The notes: generated from the sequence alone by a model not told the origin. Counted from the stretch's first letter, positions 15,200-24,308 are shown. The stretch: DNA of 64,000 nucleotides from Chlorobium sp. N1 (GCF_004332115.1 NZ_SJPA01000008.1:28682-92681); one strand, 5' to 3'. Program-made: numbers and translations.

Positions 15200-16180
15200 A
15201 TGCAACCGCTTTCCGTACTGCTCATACCCGTTTTCGCTCTTGTCGTTCTTTTCTCTGCGGGAGGATGCCCTCAGAGCACGCAGTGGCAGGTGGAGCAATC
15301 GGCCGATAGAGAAGAGGAGTGCCCCATGCCATACCATCCCCTTACCCCCGACGAAGAGCGCGTCATCGTGCACAAGGGCACTGAAATGCCCTTCAGCGGC
15401 AAGTACTACAAAAACAGCGAATCCGGCGTGTACCACTGCCGTCGATGCGACGCTCCGCTCTTCCGTTCCCAGGACAAGTTCGATTCGGGAACCGGGTGGC
15501 CGAGCTTCGACGACGCCATTGAGGGCGCCGTTGGCGAGGTTCCCGATGCCGACGGCCGCAGGACCGAAATCGTCTGTTCGAACTGCGGGGCGCATCTCGG
15601 CCACGTCTTTACGGGTGAGTCGATGACGCCGAAGAACGTCCGCCACTGCGTCAACTCCCTCTCGCTCGATTTCCAGCCGGCCGCCGTGCCACAGCCTGAG
15701 ACGGCAAAGGCCGTCTTCGCCGGCGGCTGTTTCTGGGGTGTCGAGCACCAGCTCGCAAAGCTCGACGGCGTGATCTCTGTCGTGTCCGGCTACAGCGGCG
15801 GCACGAAGGAGAACCCCACCTACCGTGAGGTGTGCAGCGGAACGACCGGACATGCCGAGGCCGTAGAGGTCAGCTACGATCCGTCGGTGGTGGATTATGA
15901 GACCATCGCCAGGCTTTTCTTCGAAATCCACGACCCCACCCAGCTGAACCGGCAGGGGCCCGACGTCGGGAACCAGTACCGCTCGGCGGTCTTCTACAGG
16001 GACGAGGAGCAGAAGCGGGTAGCCGAAAAGCTGGTCGCGGAACTCAAGGCCAAAGGCTACGACGTCGTGACCTCGATCGAGAAGGCCGGGCGGTTCTGGG
16101 AGGCGGAACCGTACCATCAGGACTATTACGAAAAGAGCGGCCACGAACCCTATTGCCACATCTACCAAAAGCGGTTCTGA
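15200..16180 (+). CDS. msrBA: Bifunctional methionine sulfoxide reductase, MsrB-MsrA fusion
   Basis: 326 residues. A lipoprotein signal (AGGC, Cys23) is followed by MsrB at about residues 43-155: zinc pairs CRRC and CSNC, GTGWPSF, and catalytic Cys in RHCVNS. MsrA follows at about 168-320 with catalytic GCFWG and HDPTQLNRQGPDVGNQYRS. Together they repair both sulfoxide epimers. Two starts compete: ATG 15200 (signal peptide, no ribosome site, hairpin directly upstream) and ATG 15326 with GAGGAG upstream, which would give a cytosolic enzyme. The B-before-A order is the less common fusion. Confidence 0.93.
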   Translation: MQPLSVLLIPVFALVVLFSAGGCPQSTQWQVEQSADREEECPMPYHPLTPDEERVIVHKGTEMPFSGKYYKNSESGVYHCRRCDAPLFRSQDKFDSGTGWPSFDDAIEGAVGEVPDADGRRTEIVCSNCGAHLGHVFTGESMTPKNVRHCVNSLSLDFQPAAVPQPETAKAVFAGGCFWGVEHQLAKLDGVISVVSGYSGGTKENPTYREVCSGTTGHAEAVEVSYDPSVVDYETIARLFFEIHDPTQLNRQGPDVGNQYRSAVFYRDEEQKRVAEKLVAELKAKGYDVVTSIEKAGRFWEAEPYHQDYYEKSGHEPYCHIYQKRF

Positions 16181-16221
16181 GGTCGCTTCCGGTTTTCAGG
16201 GTACCGGAACAAAAAAGATGC

Positions 16222-16250
16222 AGCCGCCTGCTTGACAGGCGGCTTTTTTT
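16222..16250 (+). terminator. Rho-independent terminator after msrBA
   Basis: Stem AGCCGCCTG / CAGGCGGCT with loop CTTGA and a run of seven T. Confidence 0.92.
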
Positions 16251-16261
16251 GTGGTATGTTA

Positions 16262-16275
16262 TTAGCATATGCCAA
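16262..16275. promoter_or_regulatory. Candidate operator of the DUF134 regulator
   Basis: Near-palindrome TTAGCATATGCCAA (12 of 14 positions symmetric) 41 bp before the DUF134 gene. Its position suggests autoregulation. Confidence 0.45.
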
Positions 16276-16316
16276 AAACCATTGGCGTTTTTCCGTACCT
16301 GTAGAGAGCAGTGTTT

Positions 16317-16925
16317 ATGCCACGACCCACAAAATGCCGCAAGATCGGATGCGATCCGGAGTTTCTCGCCTTCAAGCCTGCGGGTATTCCGCTCGAAGAG
16401 CTTGAGGAGATCGAAATGTCGCTGGACGAGTTCGAGGCCCTGCGGCTGGCCGATTTCGAGGGGCTCTACCAGGAGTCGGCGGCCAGGCAGATGCACGTCT
16501 CCCGCCAGACCTTCGGCAACATCCTTGCCTCGGCCCGACGGAAGGTGGGGGAGATGCTGGTTACGGGAAAAGGGTTAACTATAACAGGAGGAACGATCAT
16601 GATGACTGAAAAAAGGATCTTCAGGTGCGCTTCGTGCGGCCATGAGTGGAGCATCGAGCACGGCGTGCAGCGCCCTGTCGTCTGCCCTTCATGCAACAGC
16701 GAGAACATCCATCGCTCGACGCCCGGAGGCGGGTTCGGCGGAGGCCGGGGCGGCGGCGGGCGATGCCGCGGACTGCGTACCGGCCTGAACCGCTCGGGCG
16801 AGGGCCTCGGACAGGGTCTCGGACAGGGCCAGGGGCTCGGTCGCGGAGCCGGTGCGGCCCATGACCACGATCACGACCATCTGCACGGTGCCGGACATCA
16901 GGGCTCGGAAGGAGGTGCCGAATGA
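16317..16925 (+). CDS. DUF134 DNA-binding regulator fused to zinc ribbon and Gly/His-rich tail
   Basis: 202 residues from ATG 16317. Residues 1-85 are the DUF134 helix-turn-helix domain (PRPTKCRKIG start, then EEIEMSLDEFEALRLAD and MHVSRQTFGNI). At about 104-130 a zinc ribbon follows: CASCGHEW...CPSC. The C-terminal 65 residues are Gly-rich with a HDHDHDHLHGAGH metal-binding run. DUF134 proteins typically sit beside NifX/NifB-like proteins, as here (4-bp overlap with 16922). The tail suggests metal sensing or storage; that is inference. A GTG at 16311 is an alternative start. Confidence 0.88.
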   Translation: MPRPTKCRKIGCDPEFLAFKPAGIPLEELEEIEMSLDEFEALRLADFEGLYQESAARQMHVSRQTFGNILASARRKVGEMLVTGKGLTITGGTIMMTEKRIFRCASCGHEWSIEHGVQRPVVCPSCNSENIHRSTPGGGFGGGRGGGGRCRGLRTGLNRSGEGLGQGLGQGQGLGRGAGAAHDHDHDHLHGAGHQGSEGGAE

Positions 16926-17290
16926 AAGTTGTCCTTCCACTCGAGGAGAAGAACGGCATGGCTTCCGCGATGTGCGAGCATTTCGGCAGCGCTCCGTTTT
17001 TTGCGGTTGCCGATAGCGATACCGATGCGGTCGTCATCATTGCGAACCCGAACAGCGATCACGTCCACGGCCAGTGTACTCCGGCCGACGCTTTCGCAGG
17101 GATGGGGGCGGATGCGGTGATCTGCAACGGGATCGGGGCCAGGGCCGCCACGAAAATGCAGATGGTGGGCATCGGCGTCTATCTGGCGGACGGTTCGCCG
17201 ACGCTTGCCGACGCTCTCGGCCGCTTCAAGGCCGGGGAGCTGGTGAAGGTCACTGCTGAGCAGGCCTGCCAGGGACACGACTGCCACTGA
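16922..17290 (+). CDS. Dinitrogenase iron-molybdenum cofactor-binding (NifX/NifB C-terminal) domain protein
   Basis: 122 residues forming one NifX-type domain: MKVVLPLE start, EHFGSAPFF, HGQCTPADAF and ADAVICNGIGARA. Outside nif clusters these small proteins are thought to bind iron-sulfur or Fe-Mo cluster precursors. It overlaps the DUF134 gene by 4 bp and must be translated with it. The C-terminus ends CQGHDCH, possible metal ligands. Confidence 0.9.
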   Translation: MKVVLPLEEKNGMASAMCEHFGSAPFFAVADSDTDAVVIIANPNSDHVHGQCTPADAFAGMGADAVICNGIGARAATKMQMVGIGVYLADGSPTLADALGRFKAGELVKVTAEQACQGHDCH

Positions 17291-17333
17291 ATGGAGGCGT
17301 GGGAGCCGGGCCTCTTCTGCCGGCCCGTCGTTT

Positions 17334-18130
17334 TCAGGCGAGCAGCAAGAGGCTCAGCGCCATCACGGCCATGCCGAGGATGAGGCCGGTGATGGCGACA
17401 TGGTGCTCGCCGTACTCCTCGGCGGAGGGCAGCAGCTCGTCGAGCGAAATGTAGACCATGATGCCGGCGACCGAGGCCAGTACGATGCCGAAGACGAAGG
17501 GCGTGAGGAAGGGCTTGAGTACGGTGTATCCGATCAGCGCTCCGAGCGGCTCGGCCAGGCCGGAAAGGAAGGAGAGGCTGAACGCCCGTTTCCTGCTCTT
17601 TGTGGCGAAATAGATCGGCACGGCAACCGCCATCCCCTCGGGGATGTTGTGCAGGGCTATGGTGGCGGCGATGACGGCGCCGAGCTGCTCGTTGGAGAGT
17701 GCGCTGAAGAAGACGGCCATCCCTTCGGGAAAGTTGTGCACGGCGATTGCCACCGCCGTGACGATTCCCATTCGGTGCAGTCGCGCGTCGCTCTCACCGG
17801 CGCCTTTCATCGGCCCGATCAGCGACATTTCGTGCGGGTTCTCGAATTTCGGAACCAGCTGGTCGACCGCCCAGGTCAAAAGCATGCCGCCGAAAAACGA
17901 GATCGTCGCAATCCATGAGCCTGCCTTTCCCGCCATGTCAGCTGCCAGTGCCGCTTCCGACTGCGGCATGATTTCCATGAACGAGACATAGAGCATGATG
18001 CCCGCCGAAAATCCCAGCGAGAGGGCCAGGAAGCGCTTGTTCGTATGGCGGACGACGAGCGCCATGGCGCTGCCGATTCCGGTCGAGAGCCCGGCAAGGA
18101 GCGTCAGGAGCATGGCTGTCTGGAATCCGT

Positions 18131-18134
<4 letters not shown>
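17334..18134 (-). CDS. zupT: ZIP-family metal transporter (ZupT-like)
   Basis: 266 residues with about eight membrane segments. The metal-site helices HNFPEGMAVF and HNIPEGMAVAVP are the ZIP signatures in transmembrane helices IV and V. A short His/Glu-containing loop lies between helices III and IV. It imports Zn2+ or other divalent cations. The start ATG 18134 overlaps the LOG gene stop by 4 bp, so it is the last gene of a four-gene overlapping operon. Extension to 18176 would run into the upstream gene and is unlikely. Confidence 0.92.
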
Positions 18135-18693
<559 letters not shown>

Positions 18694-18697
<4 letters not shown>

Positions 18698-19332
18698 GGC
18701 TTCTGGTATCGGAGGGTTATGCTGTCCGGGGACTGGCGGTAGAGATAGGTTTCGGGGGTTTCGATCTTCATGCTCTTCCATTTCGCGGCAGCCCGTTCCC
18801 AGAGATCGGTGTCCTCGGCATAGTCGAGCGCGCGGAATCCGCCGACGTCGAGGAACACCTCGCGCCTGGCGAACATCGTTCCTCCCACGATGCAGCCTCT
18901 TACGTCGACGAGCTTCCCTGGGTCGCTGCGGTCCCGCACCATGGTTCCTTCCGGGCAGCTGAACCCTCCGCTGAGCATGTCCGGGGCGTCGGGGCCCTCC
19001 ATCAGCCGGACGCGGCTTTCGAGGTGAAGGGGGAGGTATCGGTCGTCGGAGTCGAGGAAGGTGACGTAACGGCCGAACGAGGCCTGGATCCCGGCGTTGC
19101 GCGAGAGCGCGGCTTTGCGGTTGCTGTGTTTCATGTAGCGGATGGCCGGGTGGCGCTCAATCCACGCAGAGAGTGCATCGAAGGTGTCGTCGGTGCTGCC
19201 GTCGTCGACGATGATGAGCTCCCAGCCGGTGATGCTCTGCCGGACGACGCTTTCGACGGCTTCTGCAACGAGGCCGGCACGGTTGTAGGTCGCCATCACG
19301 ACCGAAACCAGGGGCTCGGGCCGGAACCTCAT
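18694..19332 (-). CDS. Family 2 glycosyltransferase
   Basis: 212 residues, a single GT-A domain: VSVVMATYNRAGLVAEAVESV at the N-terminus, IIVDDGSTDDT near residue 40 and the metal-binding FLDSDD near residue 92. It has no membrane helices. The start ATG 19332 overlaps the bacteriochlorophyll synthase stop by 4 bp. The acceptor is unknown; the pigment-synthase neighbour makes a lipid or pigment glycoside conceivable, without evidence. Confidence 0.9.
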
Positions 19333-20231
19333 GGCCTCGCAGCCCGTATTGCCAGGGCGGATACCAGCATGCCGGCGACGAGGAAGTTCTGCGCAATTGC
19401 GTTGTAGCGAACGTCCATCTCCCGCGGAGTTCTGACAAGGGGGAACTGCAGCAGCAGCTGCGGCAGGATGAGCACGGCCGTCAGTGCCGCAAGGACGGGC
19501 TGGCCGAGCCGGAGCACGTAGAGTGCGGCCAGTACCTGGCCGAAGTCGATGAGGACGGCGGCGATAAGCGCGGCGCCGCGTTCGCCGAAGACGACCGGCA
19601 GCGTGCGGATGCCGGCCAGCGTGTCGCCGTCGATCGACTTGAAGTCGTTGATGGTCATCGTTCCGGTGCTCGAGAGCGTGAAGAGTCCGGCGACGATGAG
19701 GGACGGGGCGAGCGCCGGGAGGGTGAGGGTGCCGCTGTAGGCGATCTCTCCGGCCATCCATGGAATGATGAGGTAGGAGACGGCGACGATGACATTGCCG
19801 GCCCAGAGCCTTTTTTTCAGCTTGATGGGATTGGCGCTGTACAGGTGGGCGTTGACGATGCCCACGATGACGTAGAGGCCGATGAGCGGGTGGATCAGCC
19901 AACCCGCAGCGACGGAAAGAAGCGACCAGACGGCGATGAGTGCCGTGGCTCCTCCGAGCGAGATCAGCCCTCCCGGGATCGGGCGGTCCGGCTCGTTGAT
20001 CCCGTCGAGGTCGCGGTCGAAATAGTCGTTGAGCATCTGGCATGTGCCGCTGGCCAGCGGGCCGGTGAGCAGCATGCCGAGGATGAATTTCCTGCCCAGA
20101 AGGTCTTCGAAGCCGAACGCTCCGCTTGCAACCGCGCCGCAAAGAAAGCTCCACATGACCGGTATCCAGGTGACCGGCTTGAGGAAGCGGATGACGAGAG
20201 CGGCTTTGGCCAGGGGCTGGGATCGGAACAT
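19329..20231 (-). CDS. Chlorophyll/bacteriochlorophyll synthase (BchG/ChlG/BchK family)
   Basis: 300 residues of the UbiA superfamily, attaching the isoprenoid tail to (bacterio)chlorophyllide. Visible: NDYFDRDLDGINEPDRPIP, the prenyl-diphosphate site near residue 67, and NDFKSIDGD near residue 196, the second Asp motif, with eight to nine membrane helices. Green sulfur bacteria have three such enzymes, for BChl a, Chl a and BChl c; the start KPVTWIPVMWSFLCGA looks nearest to BchG/ChlG but alignment is needed. It is the first gene of the overlapping operon running to zupT. Confidence 0.92.
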   Translation of the reverse strand: MFRSQPLAKAALVIRFLKPVTWIPVMWSFLCGAVASGAFGFEDLLGRKFILGMLLTGPLASGTCQMLNDYFDRDLDGINEPDRPIPGGLISLGGATALIAVWSLLSVAAGWLIHPLIGLYVIVGIVNAHLYSANPIKLKKRLWAGNVIVAVSYLIIPWMAGEIAYSGTLTLPALAPSLIVAGLFTLSSTGTMTINDFKSIDGDTLAGIRTLPVVFGERGAALIAAVLIDFGQVLAALYVLRLGQPVLAALTAVLILPQLLLQFPLVRTPREMDVRYNAIAQNFLVAGMLVSALAIRAARP

Positions 20232-20413
20232 GCTCTCCCGGTGGGGATGGTGAATTAATGGATACTCGGGCGCATTAAAATACTACGAAAATCGGAAACA
20301 TGGGAACAGGACGGGGGAAAAGTGCGGTTGATATTCCGTACATTTTCATTGGCAACGTCGGTTTCTTCACGCCGACCGCCCTCCCTCAACCCCCAGATAC
20401 AGGAGCATTGCCC

Positions 20414-20869
20414 ATGGCACGACAGAGCCTTTTCCAGGAGATGAAAAAGACCTTCATGCTGCACGCCATCGCAGCCCATTTCAGCAACGGCCTGATTCCC
20501 GTCGCGGTACTCTATCTCCTGCTCACCCTCCAGAGCGGCAGCGTCTTTTTCGAGCGGACGGTCGAACACCTCATCCTCATAACCCTCCTGGCCATCCCCG
20601 TCTCGTTCTTCTCCGGCGTGCGCGACTGGAAGACGAAGTACAAGGGAGCGAAGGCTCCGGTTTTCATGAAGAAGCTCCGCCTCTCAGCCGTCCTGTTCGC
20701 CCTGGCGGTCGCGGCCGTATCGATACGGCTTTCGCATCCCTCCGTCATGGCTGGCACCGGTCTTTTGCACTGGGCCTATGTCCTGCTGCTGCTTGCCATG
20801 CTCCCCGTCGTGACGCTGCTCGGCCATTACGGCGGCAAGCTTTCCGGCCAGTCGCGCAGGAGCGCATGA
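20414..20869 (+). CDS. Hypothetical four-helix membrane protein
   Basis: 151 residues with about four membrane segments (residues 15-38, 50-65, 90-110, 120-140). Short polar loops include RDWKTKYKGAKAP. It may belong to the small DUF2231-like membrane proteins; I am not sure. ATG 20414 follows AGGAG with a loose spacing. It overlaps the acetyltransferase gene by 4 bp. Confidence 0.75.
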   Translation: MARQSLFQEMKKTFMLHAIAAHFSNGLIPVAVLYLLLTLQSGSVFFERTVEHLILITLLAIPVSFFSGVRDWKTKYKGAKAPVFMKKLRLSAVLFALAVAAVSIRLSHPSVMAGTGLLHWAYVLLLLAMLPVVTLLGHYGGKLSGQSRRSA

Positions 20870-21366
20870 ACGTCCGGCTCGAGCCTCTCGGTGAGGGCGA
20901 CGGCGGGGAGGTGCTCGACATCTTCAACCACTATACCGACAGCGGCTTCAGCGCCTATACCGACAGCCCGCTTCCGTACAGCTCGGCCGCATCGTTTCTT
21001 GCCCCGTCGGCAGGCTATCCCGCCTGCATGGCCAGAACCCCGGATGATGGGTATGCCGTCGGTTTCGGCATGCTCCGCCCCTACAGCCCCCTTCCGGCAT
21101 TCAGCCGTACCGCAGAGCTTACCTGCTTCATCCGGGACGGATGGACCGGGTGCGGCATCGGCGGAATCCTGCTCGAACGCCTGCTGGCGGAAGCCCGGGC
21201 CATGGAAATCTCGACGATCGTCTCCTCCATCTCCTCGCTCAATCCCGGAAGCATCCGCTTCCACTTGAAGCACGGGTTCGTCGAGTGCGGCCGGCTGCAA
21301 GGGGTGGGGGAGAAGTTCGCTCGATCGTTCGACGTCGTCTACTGTCAGAAAACGCTCCGCGAGTGA
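20866..21366 (+). CDS. GNAT-family N-acetyltransferase
   Basis: 166 residues. The acetyl-CoA loop appears as RDGWTGCGIGGILLERLL near residue 92, and the C-terminal SLNPGSIRFHLKHGFVECG is typical of the phosphinothricin/methionine-sulfone acetyltransferase (Pat/YncA) branch. The substrate is unknown. It is coupled by a 4-bp overlap to the membrane protein gene upstream. Confidence 0.87.
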   Translation: MNVRLEPLGEGDGGEVLDIFNHYTDSGFSAYTDSPLPYSSAASFLAPSAGYPACMARTPDDGYAVGFGMLRPYSPLPAFSRTAELTCFIRDGWTGCGIGGILLERLLAEARAMEISTIVSSISSLNPGSIRFHLKHGFVECGRLQGVGEKFARSFDVVYCQKTLRE

Positions 21367-21394
21367 GCCTGCATCCTGATTTCTTTCTGCTCCG

Positions 21395-22024
21395 ATGATC
21401 GACATTCAGCAACTTTGGGTGTTTTGCTCGGCTTCCGTCCTGCTTTCGCTCTCCCCGGGCCCCGACAACCTCTTCGTCATGGCCGAGTCGGCTCGGCACG
21501 GCTGGCGTTCCGGCGTACTTGTCACCTTCGGTCTCTGCACGGGGCTCCTGTTCCATACGCTCGGCGTCGCCCTGGGCCTTGCCGCCCTCGTCCGCGGTTC
21601 CCTCCTCCTCTTCACCCTGCTGAAATGGGCGGGTGTGCTCTATCTTCTCTTTCTCGCCTACAGCGCCCTCAGGGCCACGGGGGAGGATGGGTCCGCTCAT
21701 GATGCCGCCGCCGCGGCCCCGCCGTTCAGGCTGTATCGGCGCGGGATCGTCATGAATCTTTCCAACCCGAAGGTCTCCCTCTTCTTCCTCGCCTTCCTTC
21801 CGCAGTTCGCCGATCCGAATAAGGGGCCGCTTGTCCCGCAGCTGCTTCTGCTCGGCTTTCTTTTTATGGCGGCCGCACTCCTCGTCTTCATCCTCATCAG
21901 CCTCATTGCCGGCCATGCCGGCAGCGGCCTTCGCCGTTCAGGGCCTGCCAGGCGCATCCTCCCTCGTCTCTCGGCCTTGGTTTTCCTCGGCCTTGCCGTC
22001 CGTCTCTTTTTTGCGGAGCGCTGA
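21395..22024 (+). CDS. LysE/RhtB family exporter
   Basis: 209 residues with five to six membrane helices. The N-terminal SLSPGPDNLFVMAESARHGWRSG is the diagnostic family block, and LSNPKVSLFFLAFLPQF is the second conserved block near residue 122. These proteins export amino acids such as threonine, lysine or homoserine lactones. It lies 28 bp after the acetyltransferase gene, possibly one transcript. Confidence 0.92.
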   Translation: MIDIQQLWVFCSASVLLSLSPGPDNLFVMAESARHGWRSGVLVTFGLCTGLLFHTLGVALGLAALVRGSLLLFTLLKWAGVLYLLFLAYSALRATGEDGSAHDAAAAAPPFRLYRRGIVMNLSNPKVSLFFLAFLPQFADPNKGPLVPQLLLLGFLFMAAALLVFILISLIAGHAGSGLRRSGPARRILPRLSALVFLGLAVRLFFAER

Positions 22025-22082
22025 GGCTCCATGGCGCTCGTGATGGCCCATACGGTGGCCGGTCACGTTTTTTTTTGTTTTA

Positions 22083-22100
22083 TGTACAGAATATTGTACA
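22083..22100. promoter_or_regulatory. YefM-type operator: two TGTACA boxes 12 bp apart
   Basis: TGTACA at 22083-22088 and again at 22095-22100, 12 bp centre to centre, in the AT-rich DNA 48 bp before the antitoxin gene. Paired TGTACA boxes at this spacing are the known recognition geometry for YefM-YoeB autorepression in Escherichia coli. Confidence 0.72.
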
Positions 22101-22148
22101 ATTGGATGTATGGAATAGTGTTTTGAATACAGTACGGGACCGCAGGGT

Positions 22149-22373
22149 ATGGAGAGGATCAATCTTGAAGAGGACATCAGGCCGCTTTCCGAGTTCAGGG
22201 CGCATGCGGCTTCGTTCGTCGATCATGTGAAGGAGACGCGCCGGCCGCTCGTGCTCACCCAGCACGGCAAAAGCGCCGTGGTGCTGCTCGACGTCAGGGA
22301 GTACCAGTCGCTGCTGGCGCTTGCTTCCGGCAGAGCCGGTTCTGGCGGTGCGGGGGAGTCCTGTTCGGCGTAG
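22149..22373 (+). CDS. Phd/YefM family antitoxin without adjacent toxin
   Basis: 74 residues. The N-terminal DNA-binding region includes RPLSEFRAHAASFVDHVKETRRPLVLTQHGKSAVVLLD, the Phd/YefM pattern, followed by a short unstructured tail where the toxin-binding helix would be. No RelE/YoeB/ParE-type gene follows; the next gene is a penicillin-binding protein. The Gly/Ser-rich C-terminus suggests the toxin-neutralising segment may be degraded. The operator at 22083-22100 supports autoregulation. Confidence 0.85.
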   Translation: MERINLEEDIRPLSEFRAHAASFVDHVKETRRPLVLTQHGKSAVVLLDVREYQSLLALASGRAGSGGAGESCSA

Positions 22374-22463
22374 CTGAGGGGAACGGTTTTTTTTGCCGGA
22401 ATGTTTTGATTCGCCGTCCGTTTTTGCGATACTTTCAAATTCTTATTCAATAAGGGAGAGTGC

Positions 22464-23372
22464 ATGATGAAGCGGTTCGGATTGACGGGTGCCCTCGTGG
22501 TGCTTATGGCGATGTTCTCGCTGCTTTCCTTCTGTCCTCCCGCCGAGGCGGCACGCCCTGTCGTCATCGATTCCTACATCGTCAAGGATCTCGGCTGTTC
22601 CCGGGTCTTCATGGCGAAGGATACCTCCCGGATCATCAGGCCGGCAAGCCTCACCAAGATCCTCACCTGCGTCATCGCCCTCGAGAGCGGCAAGCTCGAA
22701 CAGGAGGTGCGCATTCCCGCCGAAGCCACCTGGGTCGAACGCACGAAAGCCGGGTTCCGTCCGGGTGACCGGATACGGCTGATCGACCTCGTCAAGGCCT
22801 CCATGGTCAGCTCCAGCAACGATGCGGCTTTTGCCATCGCCATCCATCTGAGCGGCAGCGTCCCTGCCTTCGTCAAGGCCATGAACTACCGGGCCCGCAT
22901 GATCGGCATGAAGAGCTCGACCTTCACGAACCCTGCGGGGTTCGATACCGGCCGGTATCGCGGCAACTACTCGACGGCCGAGGATCTGCTCGCGCTGACG
23001 GAGTATGCCATCAGGAATCCGATGTTCAACGAGATCGCCGGTCTGGAGTCGATCGTGGTGCGCGACCATCATTCCGGAAAGTATTTCCTCCTGAGAACCC
23101 ACAACAAGCTTCTCGGCCGCTATCCTTACGCCGTCGGCATCAAGACAGGGTTCACCAGGAGTGCCGGCAAGTGCCTGATCGCGCGTGCCCGGAAGGACGA
23201 CCGCGACATGCTGCTGGTGATGCTCAATGCCCGTGGAGACCGCTGGTCGATGGCGGAGGATATGTTCGAAAAGGCGTTCGCCGCTCCGGGCCCGTCGCTG
23301 AAACGCTACGCGGAGGCTGCCGGAACGGAGAGCGATAGAGGCAGGTGGACCGATGCCGGGAGGGTCGAGTGA
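22464..23372 (+). CDS. D-alanyl-D-alanine carboxypeptidase (PBP5/6, DacA/DacF family)
   Basis: 302 residues with a signal peptide (cleavage near residue 30). Catalytic motifs: SLTK (Ser62-Lys65), SSN near residue 119 and KTG in GIKTGFTRSAG near residue 225. It trims the terminal D-Ala from peptidoglycan pentapeptides in the periplasm. The C-terminal membrane-anchoring helix of PBP5 is not evident, so it may be soluble or weakly attached. A GGGAGAG ribosome site precedes ATG 22464. Its stop overlaps the next start by one base. Confidence 0.93.
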   Translation: MMKRFGLTGALVVLMAMFSLLSFCPPAEAARPVVIDSYIVKDLGCSRVFMAKDTSRIIRPASLTKILTCVIALESGKLEQEVRIPAEATWVERTKAGFRPGDRIRLIDLVKASMVSSSNDAAFAIAIHLSGSVPAFVKAMNYRARMIGMKSSTFTNPAGFDTGRYRGNYSTAEDLLALTEYAIRNPMFNEIAGLESIVVRDHHSGKYFLLRTHNKLLGRYPYAVGIKTGFTRSAGKCLIARARKDDRDMLLVMLNARGDRWSMAEDMFEKAFAAPGPSLKRYAEAAGTESDRGRWTDAGRVE

Positions 23373-23677
23373 TGGTGCGTCACGTCGTCATGTGGCGTCT
23401 GAAGGAAGACGCCTGCGGGATGGGCCGAAGGGCCTGTGCGGAAAAACTGGTCCGTGAGCTGGAGGGCCTTCGTGATCTCGTGCCCGGCATCCTGTCGCTA
23501 GAGGCCGGTGTGGACCGGAACTGTCCGGGGGATGCCCACGATGTGGTCCTGGTCTCCGATTTCCCCGACTGGGCGGCGCTCGACGCCTACCAGCGCCATC
23601 CCGAGCATGAACGGGTGCGGCGGCTCATCGCCGGGGCTGCGGCTTCACGCGCGGTGGTCGATTACGAAATCGGCTGA
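23372..23677 (+). CDS. Dabb-domain (stress-responsive A/B barrel) protein
   Basis: 101 residues matching the dimeric alpha/beta barrel Dabb family: VRHVVMWRLK start, then LEAGVD, DVVLVSDFPDWAALDAYQRHPEH. The function of bacterial members is largely unknown. ATG 23372 shares its A with the TGA of the carboxypeptidase gene, so translation is coupled. Confidence 0.88.
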   Translation: MVRHVVMWRLKEDACGMGRRACAEKLVRELEGLRDLVPGILSLEAGVDRNCPGDAHDVVLVSDFPDWAALDAYQRHPEHERVRRLIAGAAASRAVVDYEIG

Positions 23678-23734
23678 ACGGGGGGGCGAAATACAGGGGC
23701 GAGGGTGCTCGTAGAGAGAAGAGGCTTTCGAATG

Positions 23735-23766
23735 GAAAGAGAAAAGCGGCCCCGAGAGGCCGCTTC
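23735..23766 (-). terminator. Terminator after the first ferredoxin gene
   Basis: Stem AAGCGGCC (23744-23751) / GGCCGCTT (23758-23765); read on the minus strand it is followed by TTCTCTTTCC. Confidence 0.8.
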
Positions 23767-23791
23767 CTTCATTACTGGTCCCGGGGAGAAC

Positions 23792-23980
23792 TTATCCCTG
23801 GACGATGCACTCTGCAGGGCAGACGGCAACGCAGGCCGGAGCATCGGCGTAGCCGGCGCACTCGGTGCAGGTTGCTGCGTCGATGACGTAGATGTCGTCG
23901 CCGGCGGAGATCGCGGTGACCGGGCATTCGGGCTCACAGGCGCCGCAGTAGGTGCATTCTTCGGTAATGTAGAGTGCCAT
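23792..23980 (-). CDS. 2[4Fe-4S] ferredoxin
   Basis: 62 residues with CTYCGACEPECP and CTECAGYADAPACVAVCP, giving two [4Fe-4S] clusters; the longer second loop is typical of Chlorobium and Chromatium ferredoxins. In green sulfur bacteria these accept electrons from the type I reaction centre and feed pyruvate and 2-oxoglutarate synthases. It lies 139 bp after the near-identical ferredoxin at 24120-24308 on the same strand, followed by a strong terminator. Confidence 0.95.
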   Translation of the reverse strand: MALYITEECTYCGACEPECPVTAISAGDDIYVIDAATCTECAGYADAPACVAVCPAECIVQG

Positions 23981-24119
23981 ATTGACTTCCTCGCTTAAGA
24001 GTTGGTGAAACAGATAAAAAAGAACGATTCATGACAAGTCAGTCAATATAAAATAATTTCCCGCCCCGAAAAAAAACTCGGCTTCTTTTCCTGCTTTCTA
24101 TTCTCTGTGTAGCGCTTTC

Positions 24120-24308
24120 TCATACCTTGAAGATGCAGTCGACCGGGCAGACGGCGACGCAGGCCGCTTCGTCGTGGTAGCCGACGCAGTCGACGCAGAC
24201 ATCCTCGTCGATGACATAGATCTCTTCTCCGGGCGTAATTGCGCTTACGGGACATTCTGGTTCGCATGCACCGCAGTAGGTGCACTCTTCTGTGATCCGG
24301 TGTGCCAT
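24120..24308 (-). CDS. 2[4Fe-4S] ferredoxin, tandem copy
   Basis: 62 residues; same ligand pattern as the neighbour (CTYCGACEPECP, CVDCVGYHDEAACVAVCP), differing mainly between and after the clusters. GAGGGAACC just upstream provides a ribosome site for ATG 24308. Tandem ferredoxin genes of this kind are a known feature of Chlorobium. Different surface charges may suit different partners (inference). Confidence 0.95.
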   Translation of the reverse strand: MAHRITEECTYCGACEPECPVSAITPGEEIYVIDEDVCVDCVGYHDEAACVAVCPVDCIFKV

